From contig NZ_CP020331.1 in the NCBI RefSeq assembly GCF_002043005.1, positions 529,080 to 593,079 of the forward strand: 64,000 nucleotides of DNA, given 5' to 3'. This document shows, piece by piece, positions 43,999-55,506 of the stretch (within the stretch, counting starts at the first letter, position 1; every line of letters begins with the position of its first letter). Made by a program: the position numbers and the translations under genes. The stretch comes from Martelella mediterranea DSM 17316. GTDB taxonomy: Bacteria > Pseudomonadota > Alphaproteobacteria > Rhizobiales > Rhizobiaceae. The notes under the pieces were generated by a model. It ran no database searches, was not told the origin of the DNA, and saw only the letters and a list, made by a program, of their open reading frames with translations.

Positions 43999-46107
43999 AT
44001 GAAGCCCATCGACCCGATCGCAGCCGCCAATCTCAGAACGCCGGAATGGTACAGGACCGCCACCCGCTGGACCCAGCTCACGCTGGTCGAGAACGACCCG
44101 GTCAAGTTCGATCCGGACTTCTGGATCGATGTGTTCCAACGCACCCGTTCCAATGCGGTCTGCCTTTCCGCCGGCGGCTATATCGGCTTTTACCCGTCCA
44201 GGGTTCCGCTGCATTATGTCAGCAAGTATCTCGGCGACACCGATCCGTTCGGCCGCCTCGTCGACGGCGCGCGATCGCTCGGCATGCATGTCATGGCCCG
44301 CGTCGATCCGCACGCCATTCATCAGGATGCCGCCGATGCCCATCCGGAATGGATCGCGGTCGACAAGGACGGCAATCCCCGCCGCCACTGGGCCTTTCCC
44401 GATGTCTGGGTGACCTGCGCCTATGGCGATTACAACAACAAGTTCATGCCGCAGGTGGTAAAGGAAATCACCCGCGACTACGATATCGACGCGATCTTCG
44501 CCAATCGCTGGCAGGGCCATGGCGTTTGCTATTGCGAGAGCTGCAGGACCCGCTTCAAGGGCGCCACCGGCTTCGATCTGCCGATAACCAGCGACGTCAA
44601 CGATCCCGCATGGCGGGCATGGTCCGGCTGGCGCCGCGACGTGCTGACCCGCATGGTCATCGCCTGGGACAATGACGTCAAGGCGATCCGCCCGCATGCG
44701 AGCTTCATTCCCAATATGGGCGGTGAATCGCTGATGGAATTCGATATCGGCCTGATCGAGAAGCACTGCCCGTTCCTGGTCGTCGATCATCAGGGTCGGC
44801 GCGGGCTGGAGCCGATCTGGCTTGCCGGCCGCAATGCCAAGCGCATGCGCGCCACCTTCCGCGACCGCCCCGTGGTGCTGATCACCTCGATCGGGCCCGA
44901 GGAGGAATATCGCTGGAAGGATTCCGTCACCACCGGGGCGGAAATCGAAAGCTGGATCGCGAATGGCGTCACCCATGGCATGCTGCCCTGGTTCACGAAA
45001 TTCAACGGCGTGGTGCCGGACGAGCGCTGGGTCGCCCCGGTCGCCGCCGGCTTCGAAAAGCACGAGAAGCTCCAGGCGATGCTTGAGGCCACCACGCCGA
45101 CCGCCGAAATCGCGATCATCGACCCGACAACGACGCTGAAGAACTGGGCGCGCGACGAGCGCCGGCAGGCCGAGGGCGATGACCTCGGCTTCTACCACGC
45201 GCTGATCGAGGCGAAGCTGCCCTTCGAATTCCTCTCCGACGAGGCGATGACGGCGGAAAGCCTGGACCGCTTCAAGCTGGTCATCCTCGCCAATGCCTCC
45301 AACCTGTCCGATGCCCAGTGTGCGCTCCTGCGCGACTATGCCGCGCGCGGCGGCAGCCTGATCGCCGCCCATGAAACGGCGATGCGCGATGAAAGCGGCA
45401 ATGCGCGCGACGCATTCGCGCTTGGCGACGTCTTCGGCGTGAAGCGCACAGCGCTTGCGCGCGGGCCGGTCAAGAACAGCTATATCGTGCTTTCAGGCGA
45501 GCACCCGGTCAATCAGGGGTACGAGGGCGCCGGCCGGATCATCGGCGGTACAAAGCTTGCAGAGGTCGAAACCGTGGAAGGCGTCCAGGCGCCGTTTGTC
45601 AGCATTCCGGACTTCCCCGACCTGCCGATGGAGGAAGTCTATCCGCGGGAGGAGCCGCGCGGCGCCGCGGTCGTCACCCGCGAAACGGCGGCCGGCGGCC
45701 GCACGGTCTATATCCCGTGGAATATCGGCGGCATCTTCTGGCAGGTGCTCGCCGCCGACCACCAGCGGCTGATCGAAAACGCCGTGCGCTGGGCGATGGA
45801 CGGCACGCCGCGCGTCCGTGTCTCCGGGCATTCGGTGCTGGATATCGCGGTGCGCGAGAGCGGCGATATGCTCGCCGTTCTGCTTTTCAACCTCACCAAT
45901 CCTATGATGTTCAAGGGGCCGACGCGATCGATCTATCCCGTGGGGCCCCATAAGGTCTCGATCGCGATCCCCGAGGGCCGGTCCGTCAGGGACGCGCAAC
46001 TGCTGATCGCCGGCAGGAAGGCCGAATACCGGACAAAGGGCGACACGGTGGAGGTCGACCTTCCCGAAATCGAACTGCTGGAAACGGTCGAGGTTCGCTG
46101 GTCATGA
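43999..46107 (+). CDS. Putative glycoside hydrolase (GHL6-like catalytic domain with beta-galactosidase-like C-terminal part)
   Basis: 702 residues from the ATG at 43999; no signal peptide, so cytoplasmic. The N-terminal TIM-barrel-like region includes MHVMARVDPHAIHQDAADAHPEWIA, DVWVTCAYGDYNNKF and the cysteine cluster CYCESCRTRFK near residue 180. A middle domain (LVILANASNLSDAQCALLRDYAARGGSLIAAHET) resembles the trimerisation domain of GH42 enzymes. Such hypothetical glycosyl hydrolases often accompany oligosaccharide importers. Linkage specificity is unknown. Confidence 0.75.
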   Translation: MKPIDPIAAANLRTPEWYRTATRWTQLTLVENDPVKFDPDFWIDVFQRTRSNAVCLSAGGYIGFYPSRVPLHYVSKYLGDTDPFGRLVDGARSLGMHVMARVDPHAIHQDAADAHPEWIAVDKDGNPRRHWAFPDVWVTCAYGDYNNKFMPQVVKEITRDYDIDAIFANRWQGHGVCYCESCRTRFKGATGFDLPITSDVNDPAWRAWSGWRRDVLTRMVIAWDNDVKAIRPHASFIPNMGGESLMEFDIGLIEKHCPFLVVDHQGRRGLEPIWLAGRNAKRMRATFRDRPVVLITSIGPEEEYRWKDSVTTGAEIESWIANGVTHGMLPWFTKFNGVVPDERWVAPVAAGFEKHEKLQAMLEATTPTAEIAIIDPTTTLKNWARDERRQAEGDDLGFYHALIEAKLPFEFLSDEAMTAESLDRFKLVILANASNLSDAQCALLRDYAARGGSLIAAHETAMRDESGNARDAFALGDVFGVKRTALARGPVKNSYIVLSGEHPVNQGYEGAGRIIGGTKLAEVETVEGVQAPFVSIPDFPDLPMEEVYPREEPRGAAVVTRETAAGGRTVYIPWNIGGIFWQVLAADHQRLIENAVRWAMDGTPRVRVSGHSVLDIAVRESGDMLAVLLFNLTNPMMFKGPTRSIYPVGPHKVSIAIPEGRSVRDAQLLIAGRKAEYRTKGDTVEVDLPEIELLETVEVRWS

Positions 46108-46141
46108 TAGTGTCTGAAACCGTAAGGACGGGAGGACCCTG

Positions 46142-47131
46142 ATGCTGCGCTATATCATCATGCGGATCATATACATGATCCCGACCCTGTTCGGCATTTC
46201 CATCATCGCCTTCGTCATCATCCAGCTTCCGCCGGGCGACTATGTCACCTCGCTGATCGCCTCGATGAGCGACAGCGGCCAGGCCTTCGATCCGACGGAA
46301 ATCGCGCGCTTAAGGGAAATCTACGGCTTCGATGACCCGATCTACGTCCAGTATTACAAGTGGATTTCCGGCATTTTGCTGCATGGCGATTTCGGCCAGT
46401 CCTTCGAGTGGAAGCGGCCGGTCAGCGAGTTGATCTGGGAGCGCATGGGCGCGACGCTTGCCGTCTCCGTCGCCTCGCTGCTGTTCGTCTGGGCGGTGTC
46501 GCTGCCGATCGGCATCTATTCGGCGGTCAAGCGTCATTCGCTCGGCGACCATGTCTTCACCTTTTTCGGCTTTCTCGGTCTGGCGATCCCGAACTTCATC
46601 CTGGCGCTGACGCTGATGTATTTCTCCTACAAGGTGATGGGCCAGAGCGTTGGCGGGCTGTTCTCGCCGGAATATGCGCATGCGGAATGGTCATGGGGCA
46701 AGCTTATCGACCTTTTGGCGCATCTGTGGATTCCTGTGGTCGTGATCGGTACGGCGGGCACCGCCTCGCTGATCCGGATTCTCCGCGCCAACCTGACGGA
46801 CGAACTCAACAAGCCGTATTACGTCACCGCCCGCGCCAAGGGCCTGCATCCGACCAAGGCGCTGCTCAAATATCCGGTGCGCATCGCGCTCAACCCCTTC
46901 GTCTCTGCGATCGGCTGGGTGCTGCCCAACCTGATCTCGGGCGTCACGATCACCGCGATCGTGCTCAACCTGCCGACCGCCGGGCCGCTGCTTTTGCGCG
47001 CGCTGATTTCGCAGGACATGTATCTCGCCGGTTCCTTCATTCTCCTGATGGGCGTTCTGACGCTGATCGGCATGCTGGTTTCCGACATCCTGCTCGCCAT
47101 GCTCGATCCCCGGATAAGGTTTGACCAATGA
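46142..47131 (+). CDS. ABC transporter permease (DppB/OppB type)
   Basis: 329 residues with six hydrophobic segments. The N-terminus MLRYIIMRIIYMIPTLFGISIIAFVII and the loop YYVTARAKGLHPTKALLKYPVRIAL (EAA-like) are characteristic. GGGAGG precedes the ATG. Its stop overlaps the next permease start (ATGA). Confidence 0.92.
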   Translation: MLRYIIMRIIYMIPTLFGISIIAFVIIQLPPGDYVTSLIASMSDSGQAFDPTEIARLREIYGFDDPIYVQYYKWISGILLHGDFGQSFEWKRPVSELIWERMGATLAVSVASLLFVWAVSLPIGIYSAVKRHSLGDHVFTFFGFLGLAIPNFILALTLMYFSYKVMGQSVGGLFSPEYAHAEWSWGKLIDLLAHLWIPVVVIGTAGTASLIRILRANLTDELNKPYYVTARAKGLHPTKALLKYPVRIALNPFVSAIGWVLPNLISGVTITAIVLNLPTAGPLLLRALISQDMYLAGSFILLMGVLTLIGMLVSDILLAMLDPRIRFDQ

Positions 47132-48327
47132 GCGACAACATTTTCCAGGAAACCGCGCTGCATGAGCCGACGCACCATCATGGGCTCGATCGTCCCGCGA
47201 TCACCCCGCTGAAGAAGGGCGTCACCAGCGATACCGACGCGGCGGCCGGCCAGTGGACGCTGATCTGGCACAAATTCGCCAAGGACAGGCTTGCGATCGT
47301 CGCCGGGATCGTCATTCTGAGCCTTTACCTGATCGGCATCTTCGCCGAGTTCCTGGCGCCTAACCTGGCGCAGGCGGCCCGGCCGCAATATTCCTACGCC
47401 CCGCCGCAGACGATTTCCTTCTTCGTCGAGGACGAGAACGGTGAGAGAAAATTCCTGCCGCATGTGAAGGGCTACAGCGTCACCGTGGACCAGGCGTCGT
47501 TGCGTCGCTCCTTCGTCGTCGATGACAGCAAGGTGGTGCCGATCGGCTTTTTCGTGCGCGGGCCGGAATACAAGATGTGGGGGCTTTTCCCCTCCGATCT
47601 GCACCTGGTCGGCCCCTTGAAGGCAAACGATCCGTTTTACCTGCTCGGCGCCGACAAGCTCGGCCGTGATCTCTTCAGCCGGGTGATCTACGGCACGCGC
47701 GTATCGATGTCGATCGGCCTGATCGGGGTGTGCATCAGCCTGATCCTCGGCGTGGTGATGGGCGCGCTTTCGGGCTATTACGGCGGCTGGGTGGATCTTC
47801 TGATCCAGCGCATCATCGAGATCATCTCGGCGATGCCGACCATCCCGCTCTGGCTCGGGCTTGCGGCCGCCATTCCGGTCTCGCTCGCGCCGCTCAAGGT
47901 CTATTTCCTGATCACGCTGATCGTGTCGCTGCTCGGCTGGACCTCGCTTGCCCGCGAGGTGCGCGGACGCTTCTTTGCGCTGCGGGGCGATGATTTCGTC
48001 ACCGCCGCGCGGCTCGACGGTTCGAACGAGCGCCGGATCATCTTCCGCCACATCCTGCCGTCGCTGACGAGCCATATCCTCGCGGTCGTCACGCTGGCGC
48101 TGCCGACCATGATCGTCGCGGAAACCGCTCTCTCCTTCCTCGGCGTCGGGCTGAAGCCGCCGGTCGTCTCATGGGGCGTGCTGCTGCAGGATGCGCAGAA
48201 CATCCGCACCATCTCGACGGCCCCGTGGTTGCTGATCTGGCCGGCCGGCGCGGTCGTGATCGCGGTGCTTTCCTTCAACTTCCTCGGCGACGGCCTGCGC
48301 GATGCCGCCGACCCCTATGATAGCTGA
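47128..48327 (+). CDS. ABC transporter permease (DppC/OppC type) with enlarged periplasmic insert
   Basis: 399 residues, longer than the usual 290 or so. The additional length is an N-terminal cytoplasmic segment plus a roughly 100-residue periplasmic insert between the first two membrane segments (about 85-180). The rest is standard, with LLGADKLGRDLFSRVIYGTRVS and the EAA motif DDFVTAARLDGSNERRIIFRHILP. It pairs with the preceding permease. Confidence 0.9.
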   Translation: MSDNIFQETALHEPTHHHGLDRPAITPLKKGVTSDTDAAAGQWTLIWHKFAKDRLAIVAGIVILSLYLIGIFAEFLAPNLAQAARPQYSYAPPQTISFFVEDENGERKFLPHVKGYSVTVDQASLRRSFVVDDSKVVPIGFFVRGPEYKMWGLFPSDLHLVGPLKANDPFYLLGADKLGRDLFSRVIYGTRVSMSIGLIGVCISLILGVVMGALSGYYGGWVDLLIQRIIEIISAMPTIPLWLGLAAAIPVSLAPLKVYFLITLIVSLLGWTSLAREVRGRFFALRGDDFVTAARLDGSNERRIIFRHILPSLTSHILAVVTLALPTMIVAETALSFLGVGLKPPVVSWGVLLQDAQNIRTISTAPWLLIWPAGAVVIAVLSFNFLGDGLRDAADPYDS

Positions 48328-48333
48328 GGGGAG

Positions 48334-50073
48334 ATGACGACAATGACGACTGTGATGACACCCGAGACCATCGTTCACGATCACGAGGGCTTCGGCGATG
48401 CGGTGCTATCGGTGAAGAACCTCTCCATCGACTTCCACCTGCGCCAGCACATCCTGCATGCCGTGCGCGATGTCACCTTCGATCTCCATCGCGGCAAGAC
48501 GCTGGCGTTGGTCGGCGAGAGCGGTTCCGGCAAGTCGGTGACGGCGCGGGCGCTGCTGAAGATCGTCGACAGGGCGGCCAGGATCACCAGCGGCACGATC
48601 GTGCTCGATGCCGATGGCAAACCCGTCGATATCCACGCGCTGCCCGATGAGGGAAAGGAAATCCGCGCCATTCGCGGCGGCCGCATCTCGCTGATCTTCC
48701 AGGAGCCGATGAGCTCGCTCTCGCCGGTCCACACCATCGGCGACCAGATCATCGAGGCGCTGCGGCTGCACCGCAACATGAGCAAGGCGGAAGCGCGGGC
48801 GGAGACGATTAACCTCCTGTCGCAGGTGGAAATTCCCAACCCGGAAGCGATGATCGACCGCTATACCTTCGAGTTTTCCGGCGGCATGCGCCAGCGCGCG
48901 ATGATCGCGATGTCGCTTGCCTGCGATCCCGATATCCTGATCGCCGACGAACCGACGACGGCGCTCGACGTCACCACCCAGGCCGAAATCCTCGACCTGA
49001 TCAAGCGCCTGCAGGTGGAGCGTGGCATGGCCATGCTGCTGATCACCCACGATCTCGGGGTCGTCGCCGAGGTGGCCGACGAGGTGGCGGTGATGCACTT
49101 CGGCGTAATCGTCGAGCGCGGGCCGGTCGACGAGATATTCTACAATGCGAAGCATCCCTATACCCGCCAGCTTCTATCCTCGACCGTGCGGCTGGAAAAA
49201 CCGCGCGTCGCGGACGCCGCCCGGACAGAGTTAAAGGACGATGTCGTGCTTTCGGTGCGCAACCTCACCAAGGTGTTCGGCGCCGGGGCCGGCAAGAAGG
49301 GGTTTATCCTGAAGGCCGTGGACGACGTCTCGTTCGACCTGAAACGCGGGGAGAACCTCGGTATCGTCGGGGAAAGCGGCTCCGGCAAGACGACGATGGG
49401 CCGGCTGATCCTCCGCGTCCTCGACCCGACTTCCGGTTCGGTCATCTACCGCCCCGGCGATGGGACCGAGACCGAGGTAACGACGCTCGACAAGCAGGGC
49501 CTGCGTAACTTCCATAGCCAGGTCCGGCTCGTCTTCCAGGACCCGTTCGCCTCGCTCAATCCGCGCATGACGGTCCGGCAGGTGGTTGCTGACCCGCTCG
49601 TCGTGCAGGGCAAGCTGTCGGGCCGGGAGATCGAGCAGAAGGTCGGTGACCTGCTGGAACTCGTCGGCCTCGACCGTTCCGCGATGGAGCGCTATCCGCA
49701 TGCGTTTTCGGGTGGTCAGCGGCAGCGCATCGGCATTGCCCGGGCGCTGGCGCTCGACCCGAAGGTGATCATCGCCGACGAGGCGACGTCAGCGCTCGAC
49801 GTTTCGATTAGGGCGCAGATCCTCGACCTTTTGCTCGACCTGCAGAAACGCCTCGATCTCTCCTACATCTTCATCGCCCACGACATTTCGGTGGTCCGCT
49901 ATTTCTGCGACCGGGTGGCGGTGATGCACCGGGGCAGGCTGGTGGAACTCGGCAGCGCCGAGCAGATCTGCACCGCGCCGGAAGAGGATTACACCAAAAG
50001 CCTGATTTCCGCCGTGCCCAACCCGGACCCGCGCAACAAGCGCATGCTGCACAGAACCAGATTTACCGCCTGA
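48334..50073 (+). CDS. Double ABC transporter ATPase (GsiA/DppD-DppF fused type)
   Basis: 579 residues. There are two complete ATPase domains: Walker [12 protein letters not shown] in the first and [11 protein letters not shown] in the second, signatures FSGGMRQRA and FSGGQRQRI, and Walker [13 protein letters not shown] and [13 protein letters not shown] second ATG at 48343 has better spacing (9 nt) from the GGAG site. Powers the two permeases upstream. Confidence 0.93.
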   Translation: MTTMTTVMTPETIVHDHEGFGDAVLSVKNLSIDFHLRQHILHAVRDVTFDLHRGKTLALVGESGSGKSVTARALLKIVDRAARITSGTIVLDADGKPVDIHALPDEGKEIRAIRGGRISLIFQEPMSSLSPVHTIGDQIIEALRLHRNMSKAEARAETINLLSQVEIPNPEAMIDRYTFEFSGGMRQRAMIAMSLACDPDILIADEPTTALDVTTQAEILDLIKRLQVERGMAMLLITHDLGVVAEVADEVAVMHFGVIVERGPVDEIFYNAKHPYTRQLLSSTVRLEKPRVADAARTELKDDVVLSVRNLTKVFGAGAGKKGFILKAVDDVSFDLKRGENLGIVGESGSGKTTMGRLILRVLDPTSGSVIYRPGDGTETEVTTLDKQGLRNFHSQVRLVFQDPFASLNPRMTVRQVVADPLVVQGKLSGREIEQKVGDLLELVGLDRSAMERYPHAFSGGQRQRIGIARALALDPKVIIADEATSALDVSIRAQILDLLLDLQKRLDLSYIFIAHDISVVRYFCDRVAVMHRGRLVELGSAEQICTAPEEDYTKSLISAVPNPDPRNKRMLHRTRFTA

Positions 50074-50083
50074 GGAGTTTTCC

Positions 50084-50860
50084 ATGCCGAAATTTGCCGC
50101 CAATCTTTCGTTTCTCTACGCCGACCTGCCATTCCTCGACCGTATTGCCGCCGCCGCAAAGGACGGCTTTCCGGCGGTCGAATATGTGGGGCCTTATGAT
50201 TTCACGGAAGAGGCGGTTGCCGCCGCGCTGAAGGCCGCGAATGTGAAACAGGCGCTGTTCAACTTGCCGGCCGGCGACTGGGCCGGCGGCGAACGCGGCA
50301 TCGGTTGCCTGCCGGACCGGGTGGGAGAGTTCAAGGCGGGCGTGGACAACGCGATTTCCTACGCCAAGGCGCTCGGCTGCCCCAAGATCAACTGCCTCGC
50401 CGGCATCGCGCCGAAGGGTGTTGCAGCCGAAAAGCTCGAGCAGACGCTGGTCGAGAACCTGAAATATGCAGCGCCGCGTCTCGCTGATGCCGGCGTCAAG
50501 CTGCTGCTCGAGCCGATCAACCTGCGCGACATTCCGGGCTTCTTCGTCTCGACCACGGACCATGCCGAGCGCATTCTGGAGGCGGTTGGCTCCGAAAACC
50601 TGTTCATCCAGTACGACATCTACCACACCCAGATCATGCAGGGCGACCTTGCCGAAACCTACCGGCGGCTCAAGGCAAAGATCGCCCATGTGCAGCTCGC
50701 CGACAATCCCGGCCGGCACGAGCCGGGCACGGGCGAGATCAATTATCCCTATCTTTTCAATATGCTGGACGCGGAAGGCTATGACGGCTTCATCGGCTGC
50801 GAATACAAGCCCTCGGCCGGCACAACCGAAGGCCTCGGCTGGATGAAGCCCTGGCTTTAA
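50084..50860 (+). CDS. Hydroxypyruvate isomerase family TIM-barrel protein
   Basis: 258 residues. It begins FAANLSFLYADLPFLDRIAAAAKDGF as in Hyi/OtnI proteins. The metal and catalytic glutamates are visible in LLLEPINLRDIPGFF and FIGCEYKP, with YDIYHTQIMQGDL between. Family members interconvert hydroxypyruvate and tartronate semialdehyde or isomerise related sugar acids. The next gene encodes the matching reductase type. Confidence 0.88.
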   Translation: MPKFAANLSFLYADLPFLDRIAAAAKDGFPAVEYVGPYDFTEEAVAAALKAANVKQALFNLPAGDWAGGERGIGCLPDRVGEFKAGVDNAISYAKALGCPKINCLAGIAPKGVAAEKLEQTLVENLKYAAPRLADAGVKLLLEPINLRDIPGFFVSTTDHAERILEAVGSENLFIQYDIYHTQIMQGDLAETYRRLKAKIAHVQLADNPGRHEPGTGEINYPYLFNMLDAEGYDGFIGCEYKPSAGTTEGLGWMKPWL

Positions 50861-50870
50861 GGAGGATCAT

Positions 50871-51740
50871 ATGAAAATCGGATTTATCGGCCTCGGCCTC
50901 ATGGGCCGACCCATGGCGGCGCACCTGATCGACGCCGGCCATGAACTATTCGTCAACCGGGTGAAGCCGGTCTCGGAGTTTCTCGTCGAAAAGGGCGCCA
51001 CGGCCTGCGACACGCCGAAGGCGGTCGCGGAAGCCGCCGAGATCATCATCACCATCGTTCCGGATACGCCGGATGTCGATGCGGTTCTGTTCGGCGAGAA
51101 CGGCGTGGCTGACGGTCTCTCCGAAGGCAAGATGGTCATCGACATGAGCTCGATCTCGCCCGTGGAGACCAAGGCTTTCGCCGAAAAGATCGCGGCAAAG
51201 GGCTGTGGCTATCTCGACGCGCCGGTCTCCGGCGGTGAAGTCGGGGCCAAGAACGCGGCGTTGACGATCATGGTCGGCGGCTCGGACGCCGATTTTGCGC
51301 GCGGCAAGCCGCTGTTCGAGGTGATGGGCAAGACCATCACCCATGTCGGCCCGGTCGGCGATGGCCAGACCGCCAAGGTCGCCAACCAGATCATCGTCGG
51401 CCTGACGATTCAAGCGGTGGCGGAAGGCCTGCTGTTTGCGAAGAAGGCGGGGGCCGATCCGGCCAAGGTGCGCGAGGCGCTGATGGGCGGGTTCGCCGGC
51501 TCGACGATCATGAAGGTCCATGGCGAGCGGATGATCGAGCGCACCTTCGATCCCGGTTTTCGTATTCGCCTGCACCGCAAGGACATGGCGCTCGCCGTCA
51601 ACGCCGCCCGCGATATCGGCCTGGCTTTGCCGAATGCCGCCGCCACCGAGCAACTGATGAACGCCGCGATCGCCCGGGGCGACGGCGACAAGGATCATTC
51701 GGCGCTGATCCGGACGCTGGAGGCGCTGGCGGGGTTGTGA
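50871..51740 (+). CDS. 2-hydroxy-3-oxopropionate (tartronate semialdehyde) reductase family protein
   Basis: 289 residues. The NAD(P) motif is GFIGLGLMGRPMAAHL, the substrate motif DAPVSGGEVGAKNAALTIMVGG, and the catalytic lysine segment GQTAKVANQIIVGL. This is the GlxR/GarR beta-hydroxyacid dehydrogenase family. An ideal AAGGAGGATCAT site precedes the ATG. With the Hyi-type gene it would convert hydroxypyruvate through tartronate semialdehyde to glycerate. Confidence 0.9.
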   Translation: MKIGFIGLGLMGRPMAAHLIDAGHELFVNRVKPVSEFLVEKGATACDTPKAVAEAAEIIITIVPDTPDVDAVLFGENGVADGLSEGKMVIDMSSISPVETKAFAEKIAAKGCGYLDAPVSGGEVGAKNAALTIMVGGSDADFARGKPLFEVMGKTITHVGPVGDGQTAKVANQIIVGLTIQAVAEGLLFAKKAGADPAKVREALMGGFAGSTIMKVHGERMIERTFDPGFRIRLHRKDMALAVNAARDIGLALPNAAATEQLMNAAIARGDGDKDHSALIRTLEALAGL

Positions 51741-51805
51741 TCGAACGATCTTCGCCCTTGGGCGCAGGGTACCCGCATGCTGCCTTGCGGCTTGCTCCCA
51801 ACACT

Positions 51806-51841
51806 CTCTCCCGCTTGCGGGAGAGATGCCCCGAAAGGGGC
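51806..51841 (+). repeat. REP-like double hairpin, left of IS110
   Basis: CTCTCCCGC/GCGGGAGAG (51806-51825, perfect 9-bp stem with TT loop) is followed by GCCCC-GAAA-GGGGC (51828-51841). The related unit at 53035-53077 lies on the other side of the insertion element in inverted orientation. Confidence 0.75.
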
Positions 51842-51862
51842 AGTGAGCGACTGTCTTTCTGG

Positions 51863-53077
<1,215 letters not shown>

Positions 53078-53197
53078 GGTTGGGGGGGCTATGCGGTTAA
53101 GCCCGCCGCTGTTCGGCGTCACATCTGTATGACGCAAGTCGGGGGGAGGCGCAGGTCAAAACCGCCGACCCTTTTGAGATAATATGATGAGGACATC

Positions 53198-55306
53198 ATG
53201 ACGAAAATACCGATGCAGACGCCGTTCGGGGCGGTCTATTTCCGCAAGTCGAACCCGCCGCGCGAGGACTGGGAGCGCGATTACGGCGTTGCCGCAGAGG
53301 ATGGGCTGAACGTGTTCCGCCACTGGTTCATGTGGAGCGCGATCGAGCGCCGCCCCGGCTTCTATGACTGGGAGGAATATGACCGGCAGATGGACCTCGC
53401 CGCCGAAAATGGCATCAAGACCATCATCGCCGAACTGACCCATACCGTGCCGGACTGGGCCTATCGCAAGTTCGCCCATGCCCGGCAGATGCGCGCCGAT
53501 GGCAGCGAGCTTCCGGCGATCATGGGCGTTTCTGCGGCGACCGGCGGTTTTGCACCGAACGGCGGCGGCGCGGGATCGCTGACGATGAACTGCCCGGAGG
53601 TGAAAGAGGCGGCGGGCGCTTTCCTGACGGCGCTTGCGACCCGCTACGAGGGCCATCCGGGGCTTTTGGGTTATGACGTCTGGAACGAGTGCAATTATGC
53701 TCCCTCCGTTGACTACAATCCGCACACCAAGGCCGCCTTCCGCGTCTGGCTTCAGGAAAAATACGGCGATCTCGATACGCTGGCAAAGGCCTGGTATCGC
53801 TATTCCTATGCCGAATGGGACGATATCGAACCGCCGCGCCAGGTCGCGCCCTATCCTGAATGCCTCGACTGGCTCGATTTCAAGCGCGAGAATTACTATG
53901 GCCAGATGCAGTTTCGCATCGACACGATCCGCGCCGTCGACAGCGACTGCCTGATCGCCGCCCATGGCGTGGCGGGAGCCATCCCCGATATGGCCGCGCG
54001 CGGCTCGGACGACTGGCTCGCCGCCTCCAAGGTCGAGGTCTATGGCTACACCTTCGTCCATGCGCGCAAGGGCAACCAGTCGTGGCGCAGCTTCTACGCC
54101 GCCGACCTCAACCGCGCCGCCGCGCGCGGCAAGCCGTTCTGGCATGCCGAGCGGCAGGGCGGGCCGTTGTGGATGCAGCCGCAGGTGGTTGGCCGCGACA
54201 AGGAGGACGGCCGGGTCGCCGAGCCGGAGGATATCCGGGTCTGGTCGCTGACGTCGTTTGCCGGCGGCGCGCGCGGCATGCTGAACCTGCGCTACCGGCC
54301 GCTGCTCGACGGCCCGCTGTTCGGCGCCTTCGGTTCCTACGGCATGGATGGTTCGCGCACGCCGCGCTCCGACATGGCGTCGACGATCGCAAAATGGACC
54401 AATGCGCCGGAGCAGAAACCGCTTCTGGCGGCAAAGCCGGTGAAGGGCGAGATCGGCATTCTCGTCGCTCCGGAGGCCCAGGCCTGGGATTATCTCCTGA
54501 GCCGTGAGGGCAATTACGAGACCTACAGGGAGGCCATGTGGGGCGCTTATCGCGGTTTCTTCGACAACGGCATCCAGGCCGACTGGGTCCATATCGAGGA
54601 TATCGACGCCTATGACGCACTCTACTTCCCCTACCCCATCATGCTGACAAGCGAGAACGCCAAAAAGCTCGCTGACTGGGTCGAGGCCGGCGGCACGCTG
54701 GTGTCGGAAGCCTGCCCGGGCTATTTCGGCGATCGCGGCAAGGTCGGCACGGTCCAGCCGAATAACGGGCTCGACGCCGTCTTCGGCGTCCGCGAGGACG
54801 AGGTCGAGTTCATGCCGGATATCGGCGACCGCATCCGATTCACGCTCGATGGCGTTTCGACCACCGGCGGCGGCTTTCTGCAATCCTACATCGTGACGGA
54901 GGGCAGCGAGCTGGCGCGTTTTGCCGATGGTAGGATCGCGATCGTCGAAAACACGTTCGGCGAGGGCCGCACGCTTCTGGTCGGCACCCATCCCTCGGTC
55001 GGCTATTACCGCGACCAGTCGGAGGCGGGAAAGCGCTATTTCGCCCGCTGCTTCGCCTTCACCGGCAAGACCGCCCACACCGTCACCTCCAACCCGGCGG
55101 TGCAGGTCCGTCTGCACGAGGGCGAGGACGGCCGCTATCTCTGGCTCGTCAACGCCACAAGGCAGCCACAGACCGGAACGGTGACGGATGGCGAGGGCAA
55201 GCCCCTCACCGGCGCCGAAAACCACTGGGCCGGCGACGGCGCCTTCCTGAAAGACGGCCGCTTCGCCCTGCCCCCGCGCGATGTCCTGATCGTCCGGCTG
55301 GCCTGA
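53198..55306 (+). CDS. GH42 family beta-galactosidase
   Basis: 702 residues, no signal peptide. The TIM barrel starts MQTPFGAVYFRKSNPPREDWERDYG. The acid/base Glu is E164 in DVWNECNYAPS and the nucleophile is E319 in WHAERQGG. A class I glutamine-amidotransferase-like trimerisation domain (about 400-590) and a C-terminal beta domain follow. GAGG lies before the ATG. It probably belongs to the oligosaccharide operon upstream and was separated from it by the IS110 insertion. It would release galactose or a related residue from imported oligosaccharides. Confidence 0.9.
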   Translation: MTKIPMQTPFGAVYFRKSNPPREDWERDYGVAAEDGLNVFRHWFMWSAIERRPGFYDWEEYDRQMDLAAENGIKTIIAELTHTVPDWAYRKFAHARQMRADGSELPAIMGVSAATGGFAPNGGGAGSLTMNCPEVKEAAGAFLTALATRYEGHPGLLGYDVWNECNYAPSVDYNPHTKAAFRVWLQEKYGDLDTLAKAWYRYSYAEWDDIEPPRQVAPYPECLDWLDFKRENYYGQMQFRIDTIRAVDSDCLIAAHGVAGAIPDMAARGSDDWLAASKVEVYGYTFVHARKGNQSWRSFYAADLNRAAARGKPFWHAERQGGPLWMQPQVVGRDKEDGRVAEPEDIRVWSLTSFAGGARGMLNLRYRPLLDGPLFGAFGSYGMDGSRTPRSDMASTIAKWTNAPEQKPLLAAKPVKGEIGILVAPEAQAWDYLLSREGNYETYREAMWGAYRGFFDNGIQADWVHIEDIDAYDALYFPYPIMLTSENAKKLADWVEAGGTLVSEACPGYFGDRGKVGTVQPNNGLDAVFGVREDEVEFMPDIGDRIRFTLDGVSTTGGGFLQSYIVTEGSELARFADGRIAIVENTFGEGRTLLVGTHPSVGYYRDQSEAGKRYFARCFAFTGKTAHTVTSNPAVQVRLHEGEDGRYLWLVNATRQPQTGTVTDGEGKPLTGAENHWAGDGAFLKDGRFALPPRDVLIVRLA

Positions 55307-55506
55307 GAGAGAGCCCCTCCATCGCGCGCGTGGTGAGGCCGCCCTGCCCCACTTGCTACGCCATGGTCCGCGAGCGTCGCGTGGCGCTCACGACGGGCTG
55401 CTGCGCGCGTCGGCTATATTCATTACGCAAATGGGACAACTGCAACCCGATTTGTGTGCCAAACTCTTGAGGCCGGGCGCAATCCGCGCGGCCTTCCGGA
55501 GGGGCG

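Noticed and set aside
53156..55225. A 689-codon minus-strand frame
   Set aside because: Antisense to the GH42 gene, whose catalytic motifs are intact.
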